In this document: positions 16,775-27,016 of the stretch, piece after piece
Layout: each line of letters opens with the position of its first letter
How positions within the stretch are numbered: position 1 is the first letter of the stretch
NCBI GenBank assembly: GCA_903822075.1
Contig: CAIJNK010000014.1
Coordinates: 1 to 46,936 of the forward strand
Direction of reading: 5' to 3'
Source of the DNA: an uncultured bacterium
GTDB lineage: Bacteria; Patescibacteriota; Minisyncoccia; Phycocordibacterales; GWA1-40-21
Length of the DNA stretch: 46,936 nucleotides
Notes under the pieces: generated by a model
Databases searched by the model: none
The model's input: the letters and a program-made list of their open reading frames with translations, nothing else
Told to the model about the DNA's origin: nothing
Translations under genes and position numbers: made by a program

Positions 16775-17977
16775 ATGAAAATCCTCGGCATTGAAACTAG
16801 CTGCGATGAAACCGGCGTATGTATAATTAAAACCCAAGAAACTGAAGCTGGGGGTAACTTAACGGTACTTGGCAATCAATTGTACTCTCAAGTTAAGCTG
16901 CATGAACAATACGGTGGTGTCTTTCCTATGATGGCAAAAAGAGAACATGCTAAAAATTTGGTGCCATTACTAGAAGCCTGCCTGAGAGAGGCTGGATTAT
17001 ACATAAGTAAAGACAAAGCAAATTTGTCCCCCTCTTTAGATAAGGAGGCTGAGATTCGTAAGGTAGGGGCAGTTAAGAAAATCTTGGAGCGCGAAGGTAA
17101 TCTTTTTGTAGAACTCCAGAAACTTCTCGAAACAATTGAAAAACCAACTATTGACGCCATCGCCGTAACCAACGGACCAGGGTTAGAGCCGGCCTTATGG
17201 GTAGGAGTAGTTTTTGCCAAAGCCCTGAATGCAGTCTGGGGAATACCGATTATTCCAACCAACCACATGGAAGGACATGTTGTGGTTTCGTCGCTCATAA
17301 AAACAGAAAACAAAAATGAATACTCCATTATAGAAACAAAATATCCGGCCCTAGCTCTCTTGATTTCTGGCGGACACACTCAATTAGTCTTGATTAAGGG
17401 TAATTTACAATATAAGATAATTGGCAATACTTGCGATGATGCCGTTGGTGAGGCTTATGACAAAGTAGCACGCATGCTTGGCTTGCCATACCCTGGAGGA
17501 AAAATTATTTCGGATTTGGCTAAAAAAGAGCGAACCGAATTCCCCTCTAAAAAAACGCCATACCCCCTCCCTCGGCCAATGATTCATTCTAAAGATTTAA
17601 ATTTTTCTTTTTCTGGTTTAAAGACAGCTGTTCTTTATACTCTAAAAAAATTACCCGAGATTACTGACCAAATTAAACAAGAAATCGCTCTGGAGTTTGA
17701 AAACGCGGTTTTAGATGTGCTGACGAGTAAAGTTAGTCAGGCGATTGAAGAGTATGACCCAAAAACAATTATCATCGGGGGTGGTGTCAGCGCCAATCCA
17801 ATGATTAGATCAGAATTGCAAAAAATTTGCAATAAATACAATATCAATTTCCTCGTACCAGAAGTTGCAGCCTCAACTGATAATGCCCTAATGATCGCTT
17901 TAGCCGGTTTTATGAACATAAAAGCCGGAGGGCAAACTACGACTGATTTCAGAGCTAACGGTAATTTAAGCCTTTAA
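16775..17977 (+). CDS. tsaD: tRNA N6-threonylcarbamoyladenosine transferase TsaD
   Basis: MKILGIETSCDETGVCI, AVTNGPGLEPALWVG, TNHMEGHV, LISGGHTQLVLI, DDAVGEAYDKVARMLGLPYPGG. ATG 16775 preferred. Confidence 0.94.
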   Translation: MKILGIETSCDETGVCIIKTQETEAGGNLTVLGNQLYSQVKLHEQYGGVFPMMAKREHAKNLVPLLEACLREAGLYISKDKANLSPSLDKEAEIRKVGAVKKILEREGNLFVELQKLLETIEKPTIDAIAVTNGPGLEPALWVGVVFAKALNAVWGIPIIPTNHMEGHVVVSSLIKTENKNEYSIIETKYPALALLISGGHTQLVLIKGNLQYKIIGNTCDDAVGEAYDKVARMLGLPYPGGKIISDLAKKERTEFPSKKTPYPLPRPMIHSKDLNFSFSGLKTAVLYTLKKLPEITDQIKQEIALEFENAVLDVLTSKVSQAIEEYDPKTIIIGGGVSANPMIRSELQKICNKYNINFLVPEVAASTDNALMIALAGFMNIKAGGQTTTDFRANGNLSL

Positions 17978-18007
17978 TTTTTAATGTTTCTTTGCTAGAA
18001 TAGGCCG

Positions 18008-20185
18008 ATGGACGAGAAATTTCTAAAGCCATACAATCCTCAGGATACCGAACCCCGAATCTATAAAATGTGGGAGGAGAGCGGTTTTTTTAATCCGGAT
18101 AATCTGCCAGAAAGACACAAAGAACCTTTTACTATCATGATGCCACCGCCAAACGCCACTGGGACACTTCATATGGGGCATGCTTTAGCCACTACCACCG
18201 AGGATATTATGATCCGTTACCAAAGAATGCAAGGAAGAAAGACGCTTTTCCTGCCCGGTACCGATCATGCCTCAATCGCTACCCAATCAAAAGTCGAAAA
18301 AGAGATTTACAAAAAGGAAGGGAAAAACCGTTATGACATCGGCCGAGAGGAATTACTGAATAGAATCGCTAAATTTGTCCAGGAAAGCCGAGACACCATT
18401 ACTTCTCAAGTAAAGACCTTGGGCGCTTCATGTGACTGGTCCAGAGAAGCTTTTACCTTGGATGAAAAAAGAAATCTGGCAGTCCGTTCCGCCTTCAAAA
18501 AAATGTATGGCGACGGCCTGATTTACCGCGGTTACCGGATAGTAAATTGGGATCCAAAAGGTCAGACCACCATTTCTGATGATGAAATCGTGTACGAGGA
18601 ACGCGAAGCTAAGATGTACACTTTCAAGTATTCCAAAGACTTCCCTATTTCCATATCTACCACCAGGCCGGAAACCAAGGTTGGTGATACGGCCGTGGCC
18701 GTGCATCCGGAAGATGAGAGGTATAGGCAGTTTGTGGGCCAGGAATACGATGCGGTTTTTTGCAGCGTGCCGATCCACATAAAAATAATTGCGGATAAGG
18801 AAGTGGAAAAAGATTTTGGTACCGGTGCCTTGGGCGTGACCCCGATGCACAGTATGACTGACTGGGAGATGGCTGACCGTCATAATTTGCCAAAAATCCA
18901 GGTAATCAATGAATATGCCAAAATGACCGTGGGCGACGAAAGAATCTTAGGCAAAAAAACCACCGAAGCCAGGGAAGTAATTGTGGACTGGCTGAAAAAT
19001 GCAGGTTTATTGGAGAAAGAAGAAGTCATCAAGCAAAATATCTCCACGGCCGAAAGGACCGGCGGAGTAGTGGAACCTCTACCTAAACTACAATGGTTCA
19101 TTGGCGTAAATAAGAAGTTTATCCTATCGCACTCGGAGATTAGCGGTATAAAATCTGGCCAGGAAACAACACTTAAGGAAATAATGAGAAACACCGTGAG
19201 CGAAGGCCAGATAAAAATCTACCCGGACTTCTTCAGTAAGACTTATTTCCACTGGGTGGATAATCTTCGGGACTGGTGCATTTCCAGACAAATCTGGTAT
19301 GGACACCGCATTCCCGTTTGGTATAAAGGCTCGGAGATATACTGTGATATTGAAGCACCCAAAGGCGAAGGCTGGGCTCAGGATGAAGACACCTTGGACA
19401 CCTGGTTTTCCTCCGCCATGTGGACTTTTTCCACGCTTGGTTGGCCGGAAATGACACCGGATTTTAAAACTTATCATCCCACGGACGTATTGGAAACCGG
19501 ATATGATATCCTGCCTTTTTGGGTCAACCGGATGATTCTAATGACTGGATATTGCTTAGGCACTATCCCCTTCAGACATGTTTACCTTCATGGAATGGTC
19601 CGTGATATCAAGGGCCGAAAGATGTCCAAATCCCTAGGCAACGGCCTGGACCCGCTTGAAGTCGCTCAAAAATTTGGCATGGATGCGGGACGCATTGCTT
19701 TGGTTATCGGCACCGCGCCTGGAACGGATAGCAAGATTGATGAAAATAAAGTCCGTGGCTACAAAAACTTTGCCAATAAAATCTGGAACATCACTCGTTT
19801 TGTTTTGACCAGTACTGAGGGTTTTGACGTCGACAGCCAGCCAGAAATAGCCGTTGAGGATCAAAAATTATTAACCGAGCTTAAAACCACAGTAAAAAAT
19901 GTTACCACTGACATTGATGAGTACCGTTTTTATCTAGCCAGTGAGAAGATATATCATTATGTTTGGCACACTTTTGCTGATATAATAATTGAAGGAAGCA
20001 AGGCGGCCATCAACGGCACTGACAGAATAGCAAAACAATCCGCTCAACACACCATATATCAAATACTTATTACTTCCTTAAAACTACTACATCCGTTCAT
20101 GCCGTTTGTGACTGAGGAAATATGGCTTTCCCTGCCTCATAAGGACAAAAAAATACTGATGATTGAAAATTGGCCCGACGCGTAG
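18008..20185 (+). CDS. valS: Valine--tRNA ligase (compact)
   Basis: MPPPNATGTLHMGHAL, DTWFSSAMWTFSTLGWP, GRKMSKSLGNG, HPFMPFVTEEIW. Confidence 0.93.
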   Translation: MDEKFLKPYNPQDTEPRIYKMWEESGFFNPDNLPERHKEPFTIMMPPPNATGTLHMGHALATTTEDIMIRYQRMQGRKTLFLPGTDHASIATQSKVEKEIYKKEGKNRYDIGREELLNRIAKFVQESRDTITSQVKTLGASCDWSREAFTLDEKRNLAVRSAFKKMYGDGLIYRGYRIVNWDPKGQTTISDDEIVYEEREAKMYTFKYSKDFPISISTTRPETKVGDTAVAVHPEDERYRQFVGQEYDAVFCSVPIHIKIIADKEVEKDFGTGALGVTPMHSMTDWEMADRHNLPKIQVINEYAKMTVGDERILGKKTTEAREVIVDWLKNAGLLEKEEVIKQNISTAERTGGVVEPLPKLQWFIGVNKKFILSHSEISGIKSGQETTLKEIMRNTVSEGQIKIYPDFFSKTYFHWVDNLRDWCISRQIWYGHRIPVWYKGSEIYCDIEAPKGEGWAQDEDTLDTWFSSAMWTFSTLGWPEMTPDFKTYHPTDVLETGYDILPFWVNRMILMTGYCLGTIPFRHVYLHGMVRDIKGRKMSKSLGNGLDPLEVAQKFGMDAGRIALVIGTAPGTDSKIDENKVRGYKNFANKIWNITRFVLTSTEGFDVDSQPEIAVEDQKLLTELKTTVKNVTTDIDEYRFYLASEKIYHYVWHTFADIIIEGSKAAINGTDRIAKQSAQHTIYQILITSLKLLHPFMPFVTEEIWLSLPHKDKKILMIENWPDA

Positions 20186-20200
20186 TTTTTTAAAAACCAG

Positions 20201-21079
20201 ATGTTAAGTGAGACAAATAGATTACTAGTCTTTGCTATACTTGGCGGCATACTGCCGGCGTTCTTTTGGTTATATTTTTGGATCAAGGAAGATAGACTGC
20301 GGCCGGAACCAAAGGCCGCCCTAATATCAGCTTTTGGGGGAGGTATACTTGCGGTCTTACTCGCCCTTTTTCTTGAATTGATCGTTTACTACCTATTGGT
20401 AGACGCCAATCCATACTCCATCAAGGATTTCCCCGAAATCATAATGGGCTCATTAAAGAAAATCGCCGACCATTACTATCTGTTGGACTGGCAGACCGCT
20501 GTCTGGGGCAAGTTGCAATATTTCTTCTATAATTCCAGTACTAATATACTAAATAATATTAATGTTAATAGGGCCGTGTTGGTAGTCATAATCGCTCCAA
20601 TAGTGGAAGAATTTTTAAAATTAATACTGACCTACAATATCTGCCTCCGCCGAAAAGTGAACGACGAACCGATTGACGCAGCCATCTATATGCTGACAGC
20701 CGCCCTCGGTTTTGCGGCCGTAGAAACCGCCTTGAATCTAAATGTTGATTTTATCAGGAATCACGTCCTGAAGGACACTCTGGCCGCAGAAAATTTTCGA
20801 GCAATTGGGCCAATGCTTATCCACCTCATCTCTTCGGCCACTATTGGTATCTCACTCGGCCTAGCTTTTTATAAGAGCCGGATCAAGAAAATCCTGTATC
20901 TGATTTCAGGCTTTATCCTGGCCGTCTTTTTCCATGCGTCATTTAACTTCATTATGATAATAAATTACTCCACGCAAAATTTGATTTTTTTGTGGATAGC
21001 CTGTGCCGTTACCTGGACTCTGGTGATTATTTTACTCCTATTTTTTGAAAAGATTAAAAAAATCACTAGGCAAACATGA
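20201..21079 (+). CDS. PrsW-like intramembrane metalloprotease
   Basis: Polytopic; APIVEEFLKL, ALGFAAVETALNL, AVFFHASFNF. Confidence 0.82.
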   Translation: MLSETNRLLVFAILGGILPAFFWLYFWIKEDRLRPEPKAALISAFGGGILAVLLALFLELIVYYLLVDANPYSIKDFPEIIMGSLKKIADHYYLLDWQTAVWGKLQYFFYNSSTNILNNINVNRAVLVVIIAPIVEEFLKLILTYNICLRRKVNDEPIDAAIYMLTAALGFAAVETALNLNVDFIRNHVLKDTLAAENFRAIGPMLIHLISSATIGISLGLAFYKSRIKKILYLISGFILAVFFHASFNFIMIINYSTQNLIFLWIACAVTWTLVIILLLFFEKIKKITRQT

Positions 21080-21126
21080 TTGGCTTGTGGTATAATTAGT
21101 GTCACTTAACAGTAAGAATTAAAATA

Positions 21127-21594
21127 ATGCCAAAAATTAAAAAAAGTTTTTTCGAAAAAATTAAAAAAATCGTTAATATCGGTAATAAGAGTTCTGATGA
21201 CCAAGAACCGGAAGATACCAGTGAAGTTGAGGTTGCCGAGACTGGTATTTTAGATAATGAGGAAGAAGGACAGTTGGCCGTAGATATGTACCAATCACCA
21301 ACCGAAATTATCATCAAGACGATGGTAGCCGGTGTAAAACCGGAAGATTTGGATATAGCCATCACCCGAGACATGGTCACTATTCGGGGCAAAAGAATGG
21401 AGGTATATGAAACAAATGAAGCCGATTTTTTCCACAAAGAGCTTTACTGGGGTTCTTTTTCTAGAACAATCGTTCTCCCGGCTGAAGTTGAAATAGAAGA
21501 GGCTGAAGCAGCAGAACGTCATGGTTTACTCACTTTAATCTTACCGAAGATAGATAAAAACAGGCAGTCCAAATTAAAAGTCCGAACCAATTAA
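21127..21594 (+). CDS. Hsp20/alpha-crystallin family protein with acidic N-terminus
   Basis: VDMYQSPTEIIIKTMVAGVKPEDLDIAITRDMVTIRGKR...GSFSRTIVLPAEVE...HGLLTLILPK. Confidence 0.85.
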   Translation: MPKIKKSFFEKIKKIVNIGNKSSDDQEPEDTSEVEVAETGILDNEEEGQLAVDMYQSPTEIIIKTMVAGVKPEDLDIAITRDMVTIRGKRMEVYETNEADFFHKELYWGSFSRTIVLPAEVEIEEAEAAERHGLLTLILPKIDKNRQSKLKVRTN

Positions 21595-21606
21595 CCTTAA
21601 ACAATA

Positions 21607-21891
21607 ATGACTCCAGAGGAACGAGCTTTATTAAGAGATACGGCCGAACTGGTCAAAGAAAACCACCTAATTCTAAAGAGTATGCGTCGCAACGCTCGCA
21701 TAGCATCTTTTTTACGAGTGATTTATTGGCTGATAATATTAGGAACAGCTTTTGGCACTTATTATTTTATTCAGCCATATATTGATCCTCTACTTAAATT
21801 TATTGACAGTTCGAAAAGTAACGTTCAGATACTAAAAGATGCCCTGACCAGAGTGTCTGATTCACCTGTTCAGTCCACTCCGAAACAGTAG
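21607..21891 (+). CDS. Small single-TM protein, unknown function
   Basis: RIASFLRVIYWLIILGTAFGTYYFIQPYIDPL. Confidence 0.65.
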   Translation: MTPEERALLRDTAELVKENHLILKSMRRNARIASFLRVIYWLIILGTAFGTYYFIQPYIDPLLKFIDSSKSNVQILKDALTRVSDSPVQSTPKQ

Positions 21892-21992
21892 ATTTTTTTT
21901 AGAAAATAAGGTAATATCTCATCTGTACCAACGCCGATATATGCTGTTTTGGCAGATAACGCTTGGTATGCTAATATCATTATAGTGCCAAC

Positions 21993-22068
21993 GCCGAGAT
22001 AGCTCAGTTGGTAGAGCGCTTCCCTGAAGAGGAAGATGTCCCCAGTTCGAGCCTGGGTCTCGGCACCA
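21993..22068 (+). tRNA. tRNA-Phe(GAA), CCA encoded
   Basis: GCCGAGA/TCTCGGC acceptor; loop CTGAAGA; ends ACCA. Confidence 0.94.
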
Positions 22069-22078
22069 GTCAATAAAA

Positions 22079-22150
22079 GCCTTCGTAGTTCAATGGATAG
22101 AACAGGCCCGTCCTAAGGGTCTGATGTCGGTTCGATTCCGGCCGAGGGCA
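22079..22150 (+). tRNA. tRNA-Arg(CCT)
   Basis: GCCTTCG/CGAGGGC acceptor; loop GTCCTAA. Confidence 0.9.
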
Positions 22151-22155
22151 CAACA

Positions 22156-22395
22156 TTAAAGACCAAGAATCTTGGAAATTTGGGCTTCATCAAAACCTAC
22201 CACGACCTCCCCTCCAATATCAATCACCGGCACACCCATTTGACCGCTCTTATCCATCATTTCTTTTCTCTTCTCCATATCAGTACCTACATTATATTCT
22301 TCATACCTCACACCATTCTCCTTGAAAAAATCCTTGGCCAAATTACAATAATGACAAGTCGGGGTGGAATAAATTTTTACTGTTTTTTCTTTCAT
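22156..22395 (-). CDS. Glutaredoxin-like protein
   Basis: VKIYSTPTCHYCNLAKDFFKENGV, GVPVIDIGGEVVVGFDE. Confidence 0.88.
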   Translation of the reverse strand: MKEKTVKIYSTPTCHYCNLAKDFFKENGVRYEEYNVGTDMEKRKEMMDKSGQMGVPVIDIGGEVVVGFDEAQISKILGL

Positions 22396-22444
22396 ATGTT
22401 TTTTATTAAATTAATAATAAGTCTATTTTACCATATAAATGGTG

Positions 22445-22515
22445 TGCGGGTAGCGAGAATCGAACTCGCGTCTCAACCTTGGGAAGGTCGCATTCTGCCA
22501 CTGTACCATACCCGC
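22445..22515 (-). tRNA. tRNA-Gly(CCC)
   Basis: GCGGGTA/TACCCGC acceptor; loop TTCCCAA. Confidence 0.88.
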
Positions 22516-22519
22516 TTTT

Positions 22520-22903
22520 TTAATTAAACCAGTCCATAATTTTTTGCCAAAAACTGGCAGGATTAGAGGCGGTATCGAAATCAGTACTGGTAGCCGTATT
22601 ACTGTCTACTACGGTTATCACCTCTTCCCCGGGCTTAACCAAGCCATATTTTTCTCGAATTTCTTGTTCCGTTCCACTCTCCGTCTTCAACCGTTCGATC
22701 TCCGATGATAACATTTTCTCACGAGCCTGCAAACCTTGCAAATTAGCTGCGGCTTTGGCTAAATTATCCTTGGTCAAATCTTGTTTTTGATAAACTTTCC
22801 AAACAGCATTCAGTAGAAAAAATATAGCTACGAGCAAAACAATCAAAGTGACCCGAGAATACAAGAAGTTCCGCAATCTTCTTTTTTCTTGAAATTCAAG
22901 CAT
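22520..22903 (-). CDS. FtsB/DivIC-like septum formation protein
   Basis: Basic N-terminus, one TM, coiled coil, EIREKYGLVKPGEEVITVV. Start 22903 preferred over 22924. Confidence 0.75.
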   Translation of the reverse strand: MLEFQEKRRLRNFLYSRVTLIVLLVAIFFLLNAVWKVYQKQDLTKDNLAKAAANLQGLQAREKMLSSEIERLKTESGTEQEIREKYGLVKPGEEVITVVDSNTATSTDFDTASNPASFWQKIMDWFN

Positions 22904-22924
22904 ACTTGGAGTATAGTATACCAC

Positions 22925-23035
22925 ATGTTATTCGATCAAAAACATAAAAAGAAAGTTGGCGTTATCTGGGCCATTGTCTGCATCTTAGTGGCCGTTAGCA
23001 TGATTGCTCTCTATATTCCAATTTTGAGGTACTAA
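22925..23035 (+). CDS. 36-aa single-TM microprotein (candidate)
   Basis: MLFDQKHKKKVGVIWAIVCILVAVSMIALYIPILRY*; below ORF-track cut-off. Confidence 0.45.
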   Translation: MLFDQKHKKKVGVIWAIVCILVAVSMIALYIPILRY

Positions 23036-24828
23036 TCATTCCGGATCATCTTCAAGAACACATCCTGAGGGATATTTACTGTACCACGGTCTTGCATGCG
23101 TTTTTTACCCTCCTTTTGACGTTCGCGGAGTTTCATCTTTCGCGTAATATCACCACCATACATGTGAGCCGTCACGTTTTTCTTCATCCCCGACACACTG
23201 CGCGAGGAAATGATTCGGCCCATGGCCTTTCCTTGAACTTTAAAAGTAAACATTTGGCGGGGGAGGATTTTATATAATTTTTCCACGGCATCCTCGGCTT
23301 CTATCTCTGCCCGACGCCTGGACACCACTCGAGAAAAGGCTGGCACGATTTCATCAGCTACGAGCACATCCATCCGCACCACGTCAGCAACTTTCATCTC
23401 TCCCACCTCATAAGAAATCGAGGCATAACCGGAAGTCAAACTTTTTAATTCATTAAAATAATTGCGCATGAGCTCGCGGAGTGGCATGGTCAAGCTCACG
23501 GAGGTTCGAGTGTCGCCAAACACCTCCGAATCCCCCACGACTGCTTCATGATCATACAGGCTTTGCATTATTTCCCCCAAATATTTGGCTGGCGTGATTA
23601 TTTTCACTTTCACCCACGGTTCAAGCACCTGCTCGACAGTATTGTCATCCGGAAAAAGCGAAGGTGAATAAATCATCTCGTCTTTGCCATTTTTATAGAT
23701 AACCTTATAGGTGATGCTGGGGTTGGTAATTACCAGTTCCAAATTAAATTCCCGCTTCAATCTTTCCATAATTATTTCCAAATGAAGCATTCCTAAAAAG
23801 CCGCAACGGAAACCACGCCCAAGAGTGCCGGAGCTTTCTTCCTCATGAGCAAAAGAAGAATCCGATAAACGAAGACGACCGAGTGCCTGTTTGAGAAAAT
23901 CAAAATCGTCCGCACTTTCGGGATAGACGGATGCCCAAACCACCGGATTAGGCGTCATGTAACCATGGAGTGGCAGATGAGTATCTTTTAAAGAAGAAAC
24001 AGTATCTCCAACTGAAGCAATACCCGGTACTTTAATTCCAGTCACAATATAGCCAATTTCTCCAGAGGATAATTTGTCCGTGGGCATTTCACCAGGGTGG
24101 AAAATCCCGACCTCAAGAGCAGAGAATTTTTCGTCGGCAACCTTAAAAAGGAGTGGGGTATTTTTTGTTACTTCTCCATTTAAGACGCGGACATAAACAA
24201 TCACTCCGCGATGGTTAGAATACTGGAAATCGAAAACCAAAGAACGAAAAGTGTCATCACCTACGAACTCATCTTTTGGCGCCGGCACGCGTTTTATGAC
24301 CTCGGCCAAGAGATTAGCCACCCCCTCACCGGTCCGACCACTCACTTCTAAAATTTCCTCTGGTTCCACCCCTAATAGAGAGATAATCTCCATTTTCACG
24401 TCATCAATACGCGCCAAAGGCGAATCTATCTTACTGATTACGGGGATGATTTTAAGGCCAGTTTCCCGTGCCATATTTAGAGTGGTCAATGTCTGAGCTT
24501 GAACACCCTGTGTGGCATCTACAAGCAAAATTGAGCCTTCCACAGCCTTTAAGGCTCTGGATACCTCGTAGGAGAAGTCTATATGCCCTGGAGTATCAAT
24601 CAGGTTTAAGATATAGTCTTGGCCATCGAGCTGGTATTTCATCCTTACCGGTTGCATTTTAATGGTAATTCCTCTTTCCCTTTCAAGTTCCATACTATCA
24701 AGAACCTGCTCCATCATTTTTCGTTTTTCAATGGTGTGGGTCAGCTCCAACATCCGGTCCGCCAGGGTGGACTTACCGTGATCAATATGGGCAATAATGC
24801 TGAAATTCCTAATATGTTTTAAATCCAT
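23032..24828 (-). CDS. lepA: Elongation factor 4 (LepA)
   Basis: RNFSIIAHIDHGKSTLADRML, NLIDTPGHIDFSYEVSR, RCGFLGMLHLEIIMERLKREF, GKKRMQ. Confidence 0.96.
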   Translation of the reverse strand: MDLKHIRNFSIIAHIDHGKSTLADRMLELTHTIEKRKMMEQVLDSMELERERGITIKMQPVRMKYQLDGQDYILNLIDTPGHIDFSYEVSRALKAVEGSILLVDATQGVQAQTLTTLNMARETGLKIIPVISKIDSPLARIDDVKMEIISLLGVEPEEILEVSGRTGEGVANLLAEVIKRVPAPKDEFVGDDTFRSLVFDFQYSNHRGVIVYVRVLNGEVTKNTPLLFKVADEKFSALEVGIFHPGEMPTDKLSSGEIGYIVTGIKVPGIASVGDTVSSLKDTHLPLHGYMTPNPVVWASVYPESADDFDFLKQALGRLRLSDSSFAHEEESSGTLGRGFRCGFLGMLHLEIIMERLKREFNLELVITNPSITYKVIYKNGKDEMIYSPSLFPDDNTVEQVLEPWVKVKIITPAKYLGEIMQSLYDHEAVVGDSEVFGDTRTSVSLTMPLRELMRNYFNELKSLTSGYASISYEVGEMKVADVVRMDVLVADEIVPAFSRVVSRRRAEIEAEDAVEKLYKILPRQMFTFKVQGKAMGRIISSRSVSGMKKNVTAHMYGGDITRKMKLRERQKEGKKRMQDRGTVNIPQDVFLKMIRND

Positions 24829-24845
24829 AAGAGTTTGATATTAGC

Positions 24846-24880
24846 AAAAAAAAGACGGCTTGGGAAATGCTCCCAAGCCG
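24846..24880 (-). terminator. Intrinsic terminator of 24901-25212
   Basis: CGGCTTGGGA-gcatt-TCCCAAGCCG perfect 10-bp stem, then TC and T8 on the minus strand. Confidence 0.9.
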
Positions 24881-24900
24881 CAAGCAAAAACGTCGTTCAG

Positions 24901-25212
24901 CTACTGAAGTGAATGAAAGTGATTATGCAACAGACCAAGAGTTGTTACCGTCAAGGGAATCACTATACGCAGACCACACTGCGGACAAAACAAAGCCTGA
25001 GTTGATTCTGTAGTCCGCCAACACCGAATTCTACCAAGGCAGATATTGTGGGACAGATAAGAAGTCGAAGTTTGCCCCGGTCTAAAATGTGAAGAAAAAA
25101 TACTCACCGTCACATCTATCTCCTTTGGCACCGTACCGTCAGTCGAACGTATGCTTACCGTTTCTTTTTCCAAGTGGTAAGCCACCACTACTCGATTTAA
25201 CATTAAGTCCAT
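24901..25212 (-). CDS. Orphan small protein with CPQC motif, unknown function
   Basis: Internal ATG 25212 (MDLMLNRVVVAYHLEKETVSIR...LFCPQCGLRIVIP) preceded by AGAGG; TTGATT-N17-TATTGT at 25253-25281 (-). Confidence 0.6.
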   Translation of the reverse strand: MDLMLNRVVVAYHLEKETVSIRSTDGTVPKEIDVTVSIFSSHFRPGQTSTSYLSHNICLGRIRCWRTTESTQALFCPQCGLRIVIPLTVTTLGLLHNHFHSLQ

Positions 25213-25277
25213 TGGGGCCTCTTTGATTGCGAGTGAACAAAATCTGTGAAAAACAATATCACGAATTATAAAACGAA

Positions 25278-26960
25278 TCAAATCTCCAGAATGTCCGCCG
25301 GCAAAGGTTTGGCTTTCCATATTTTACTGTGCAAAGTATTCCAGATTTCATCAAGCTCCTTATTTTTTAATAATTTAAGAATAATGAGGCCAGCGATAAG
25401 GCCGACGATTCCGGCAAGAAAACCCTGCATAAAAATCCCGATCAAGGTGTTAATGTTGAGAATATTATTAAAAAGATTTAAGCCAAGATAAGCTACTCCA
25501 CCCATAATCACCGAGGAGCAGAAACTGTCAAAAATCGTTCGACGCAGAGCCTTGGTAAAACCAACAAACTCTCGGCCAAAATAAATCCAGAGTAAAATAC
25601 AGTTGGCAAAAATTCCAAGCGTGTAGCCAAGCGAGAGCATTAAAACGGAGGTTCCCGCAATCCCCTCCACGCGGAACAACGCTTCAATAAAATACTGGAA
25701 CATCGGACACAAAGCGAATATTTTAACCAGCAGGTATGAAAAAACGATTATCAACACGCCCGAAGCGATACCGATAAGGAGTGGTTTTTTGGTATTACCG
25801 GCCGCATAATAACCACGAACAAAAAGCAGGATCAGACTTTGGGCGACCACAGAAACAGAGAACAACGCCAAGCAAGCAGCCGTTAGGCGAGTATTGTCCC
25901 AATTGAATTGCCCAGCGCCCAAAATAGTTCGAACGATTTGCGCGCGTAAAACGATAAACATCACACTAACCGGTATTGACCAGAAAATAATATGCCGGCA
26001 TGAAGTAATTATTTCATCCAAAAATTTCCCGCGATTCCCGCTGGTAAAATGCTTGGCCAAAGTGGGAAAAGCCGCAATCGAATAGCTCACACCAATAATT
26101 GATAGCGGCACGGACTGTAGGTTGTTGGAAAAATTAAAAATGGCAACGGAACCATCCTTCATAAAAGTGGCCATCACCATGAGAAAGATAGTGGTAATTT
26201 GAGCGATAGCCAAGGTAAAAGTCCTAGGCACTGACAATAGAAGAACTCGCCTGATACTCGTAAAATCAATTCGCCAAAAAGCTGAAAAACGCGGAAACAT
26301 TCCCCGCCTCATCACAAAAGGAATCTGAATTAACAAGTGAGCCAAAGCACCAATGATGACACCAAAAGCCAAGCCTTTCAGGCCAAACAACGGATAAAAG
26401 ACAGTGATCCCCAATATGACGCCAAGGTTATAGGCGAGCGGACTCAAAGAATATATAACAAACTTTTTGTAGACCTGAGTAATGCTGCCAAAAAAGTTCG
26501 AGAGGCCAAGAAAGATAGGTGACAGCAAAAGAATTCTGGTGATTAAAATGAGATCCGGAAAATCTTTGGCCGTAAAACCTTCAAAAACTTTTGGGGCCAG
26601 GTAAGGAACCAGAATAAAAGCCAGGACGCTGACAGAGATAATCAAGAGAAAGAAAAAGGAAAAAACATTATCAATAAATTTTTTACCCTCTTCATTACTC
26701 ACATTCACTTTTTCAATGATAAACGGAACAAGAACCGAAATGGCCACCAGCGAGCCGACAGTCACAAAAATAAAATCCGGAATCCGAAAAGCGGAATAAT
26801 AAATATCCAATAAATGACTAGCACCGAATTTGGACGCCAGCAATCGATCCCTGATGAGACCTAAAATATCAGCCAGAATAGCAAAAAAACCGAGTAAGTA
26901 GGCCGCTTCATGCAGTCCGCTGATCTCCTTGCTGAAAAAATCGGTAATTTTTTTGACCAT
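25278..26960 (-). CDS. murJ: Lipid II flippase MurJ/MviN family
   Basis: Polytopic, GLIRDRLLASKFGASHLLDIYYSAFRIPDF; many TMs. Confidence 0.92.
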   Translation of the reverse strand: MVKKITDFFSKEISGLHEAAYLLGFFAILADILGLIRDRLLASKFGASHLLDIYYSAFRIPDFIFVTVGSLVAISVLVPFIIEKVNVSNEEGKKFIDNVFSFFFLLIISVSVLAFILVPYLAPKVFEGFTAKDFPDLILITRILLLSPIFLGLSNFFGSITQVYKKFVIYSLSPLAYNLGVILGITVFYPLFGLKGLAFGVIIGALAHLLIQIPFVMRRGMFPRFSAFWRIDFTSIRRVLLLSVPRTFTLAIAQITTIFLMVMATFMKDGSVAIFNFSNNLQSVPLSIIGVSYSIAAFPTLAKHFTSGNRGKFLDEIITSCRHIIFWSIPVSVMFIVLRAQIVRTILGAGQFNWDNTRLTAACLALFSVSVVAQSLILLFVRGYYAAGNTKKPLLIGIASGVLIIVFSYLLVKIFALCPMFQYFIEALFRVEGIAGTSVLMLSLGYTLGIFANCILLWIYFGREFVGFTKALRRTIFDSFCSSVIMGGVAYLGLNLFNNILNINTLIGIFMQGFLAGIVGLIAGLIILKLLKNKELDEIWNTLHSKIWKAKPLPADILEI

Positions 26961-27016
26961 AAATAATACCCGTCATTATACAGGATATTATTTAATTCCC
27001 CAAGTAAAGAATAGTT

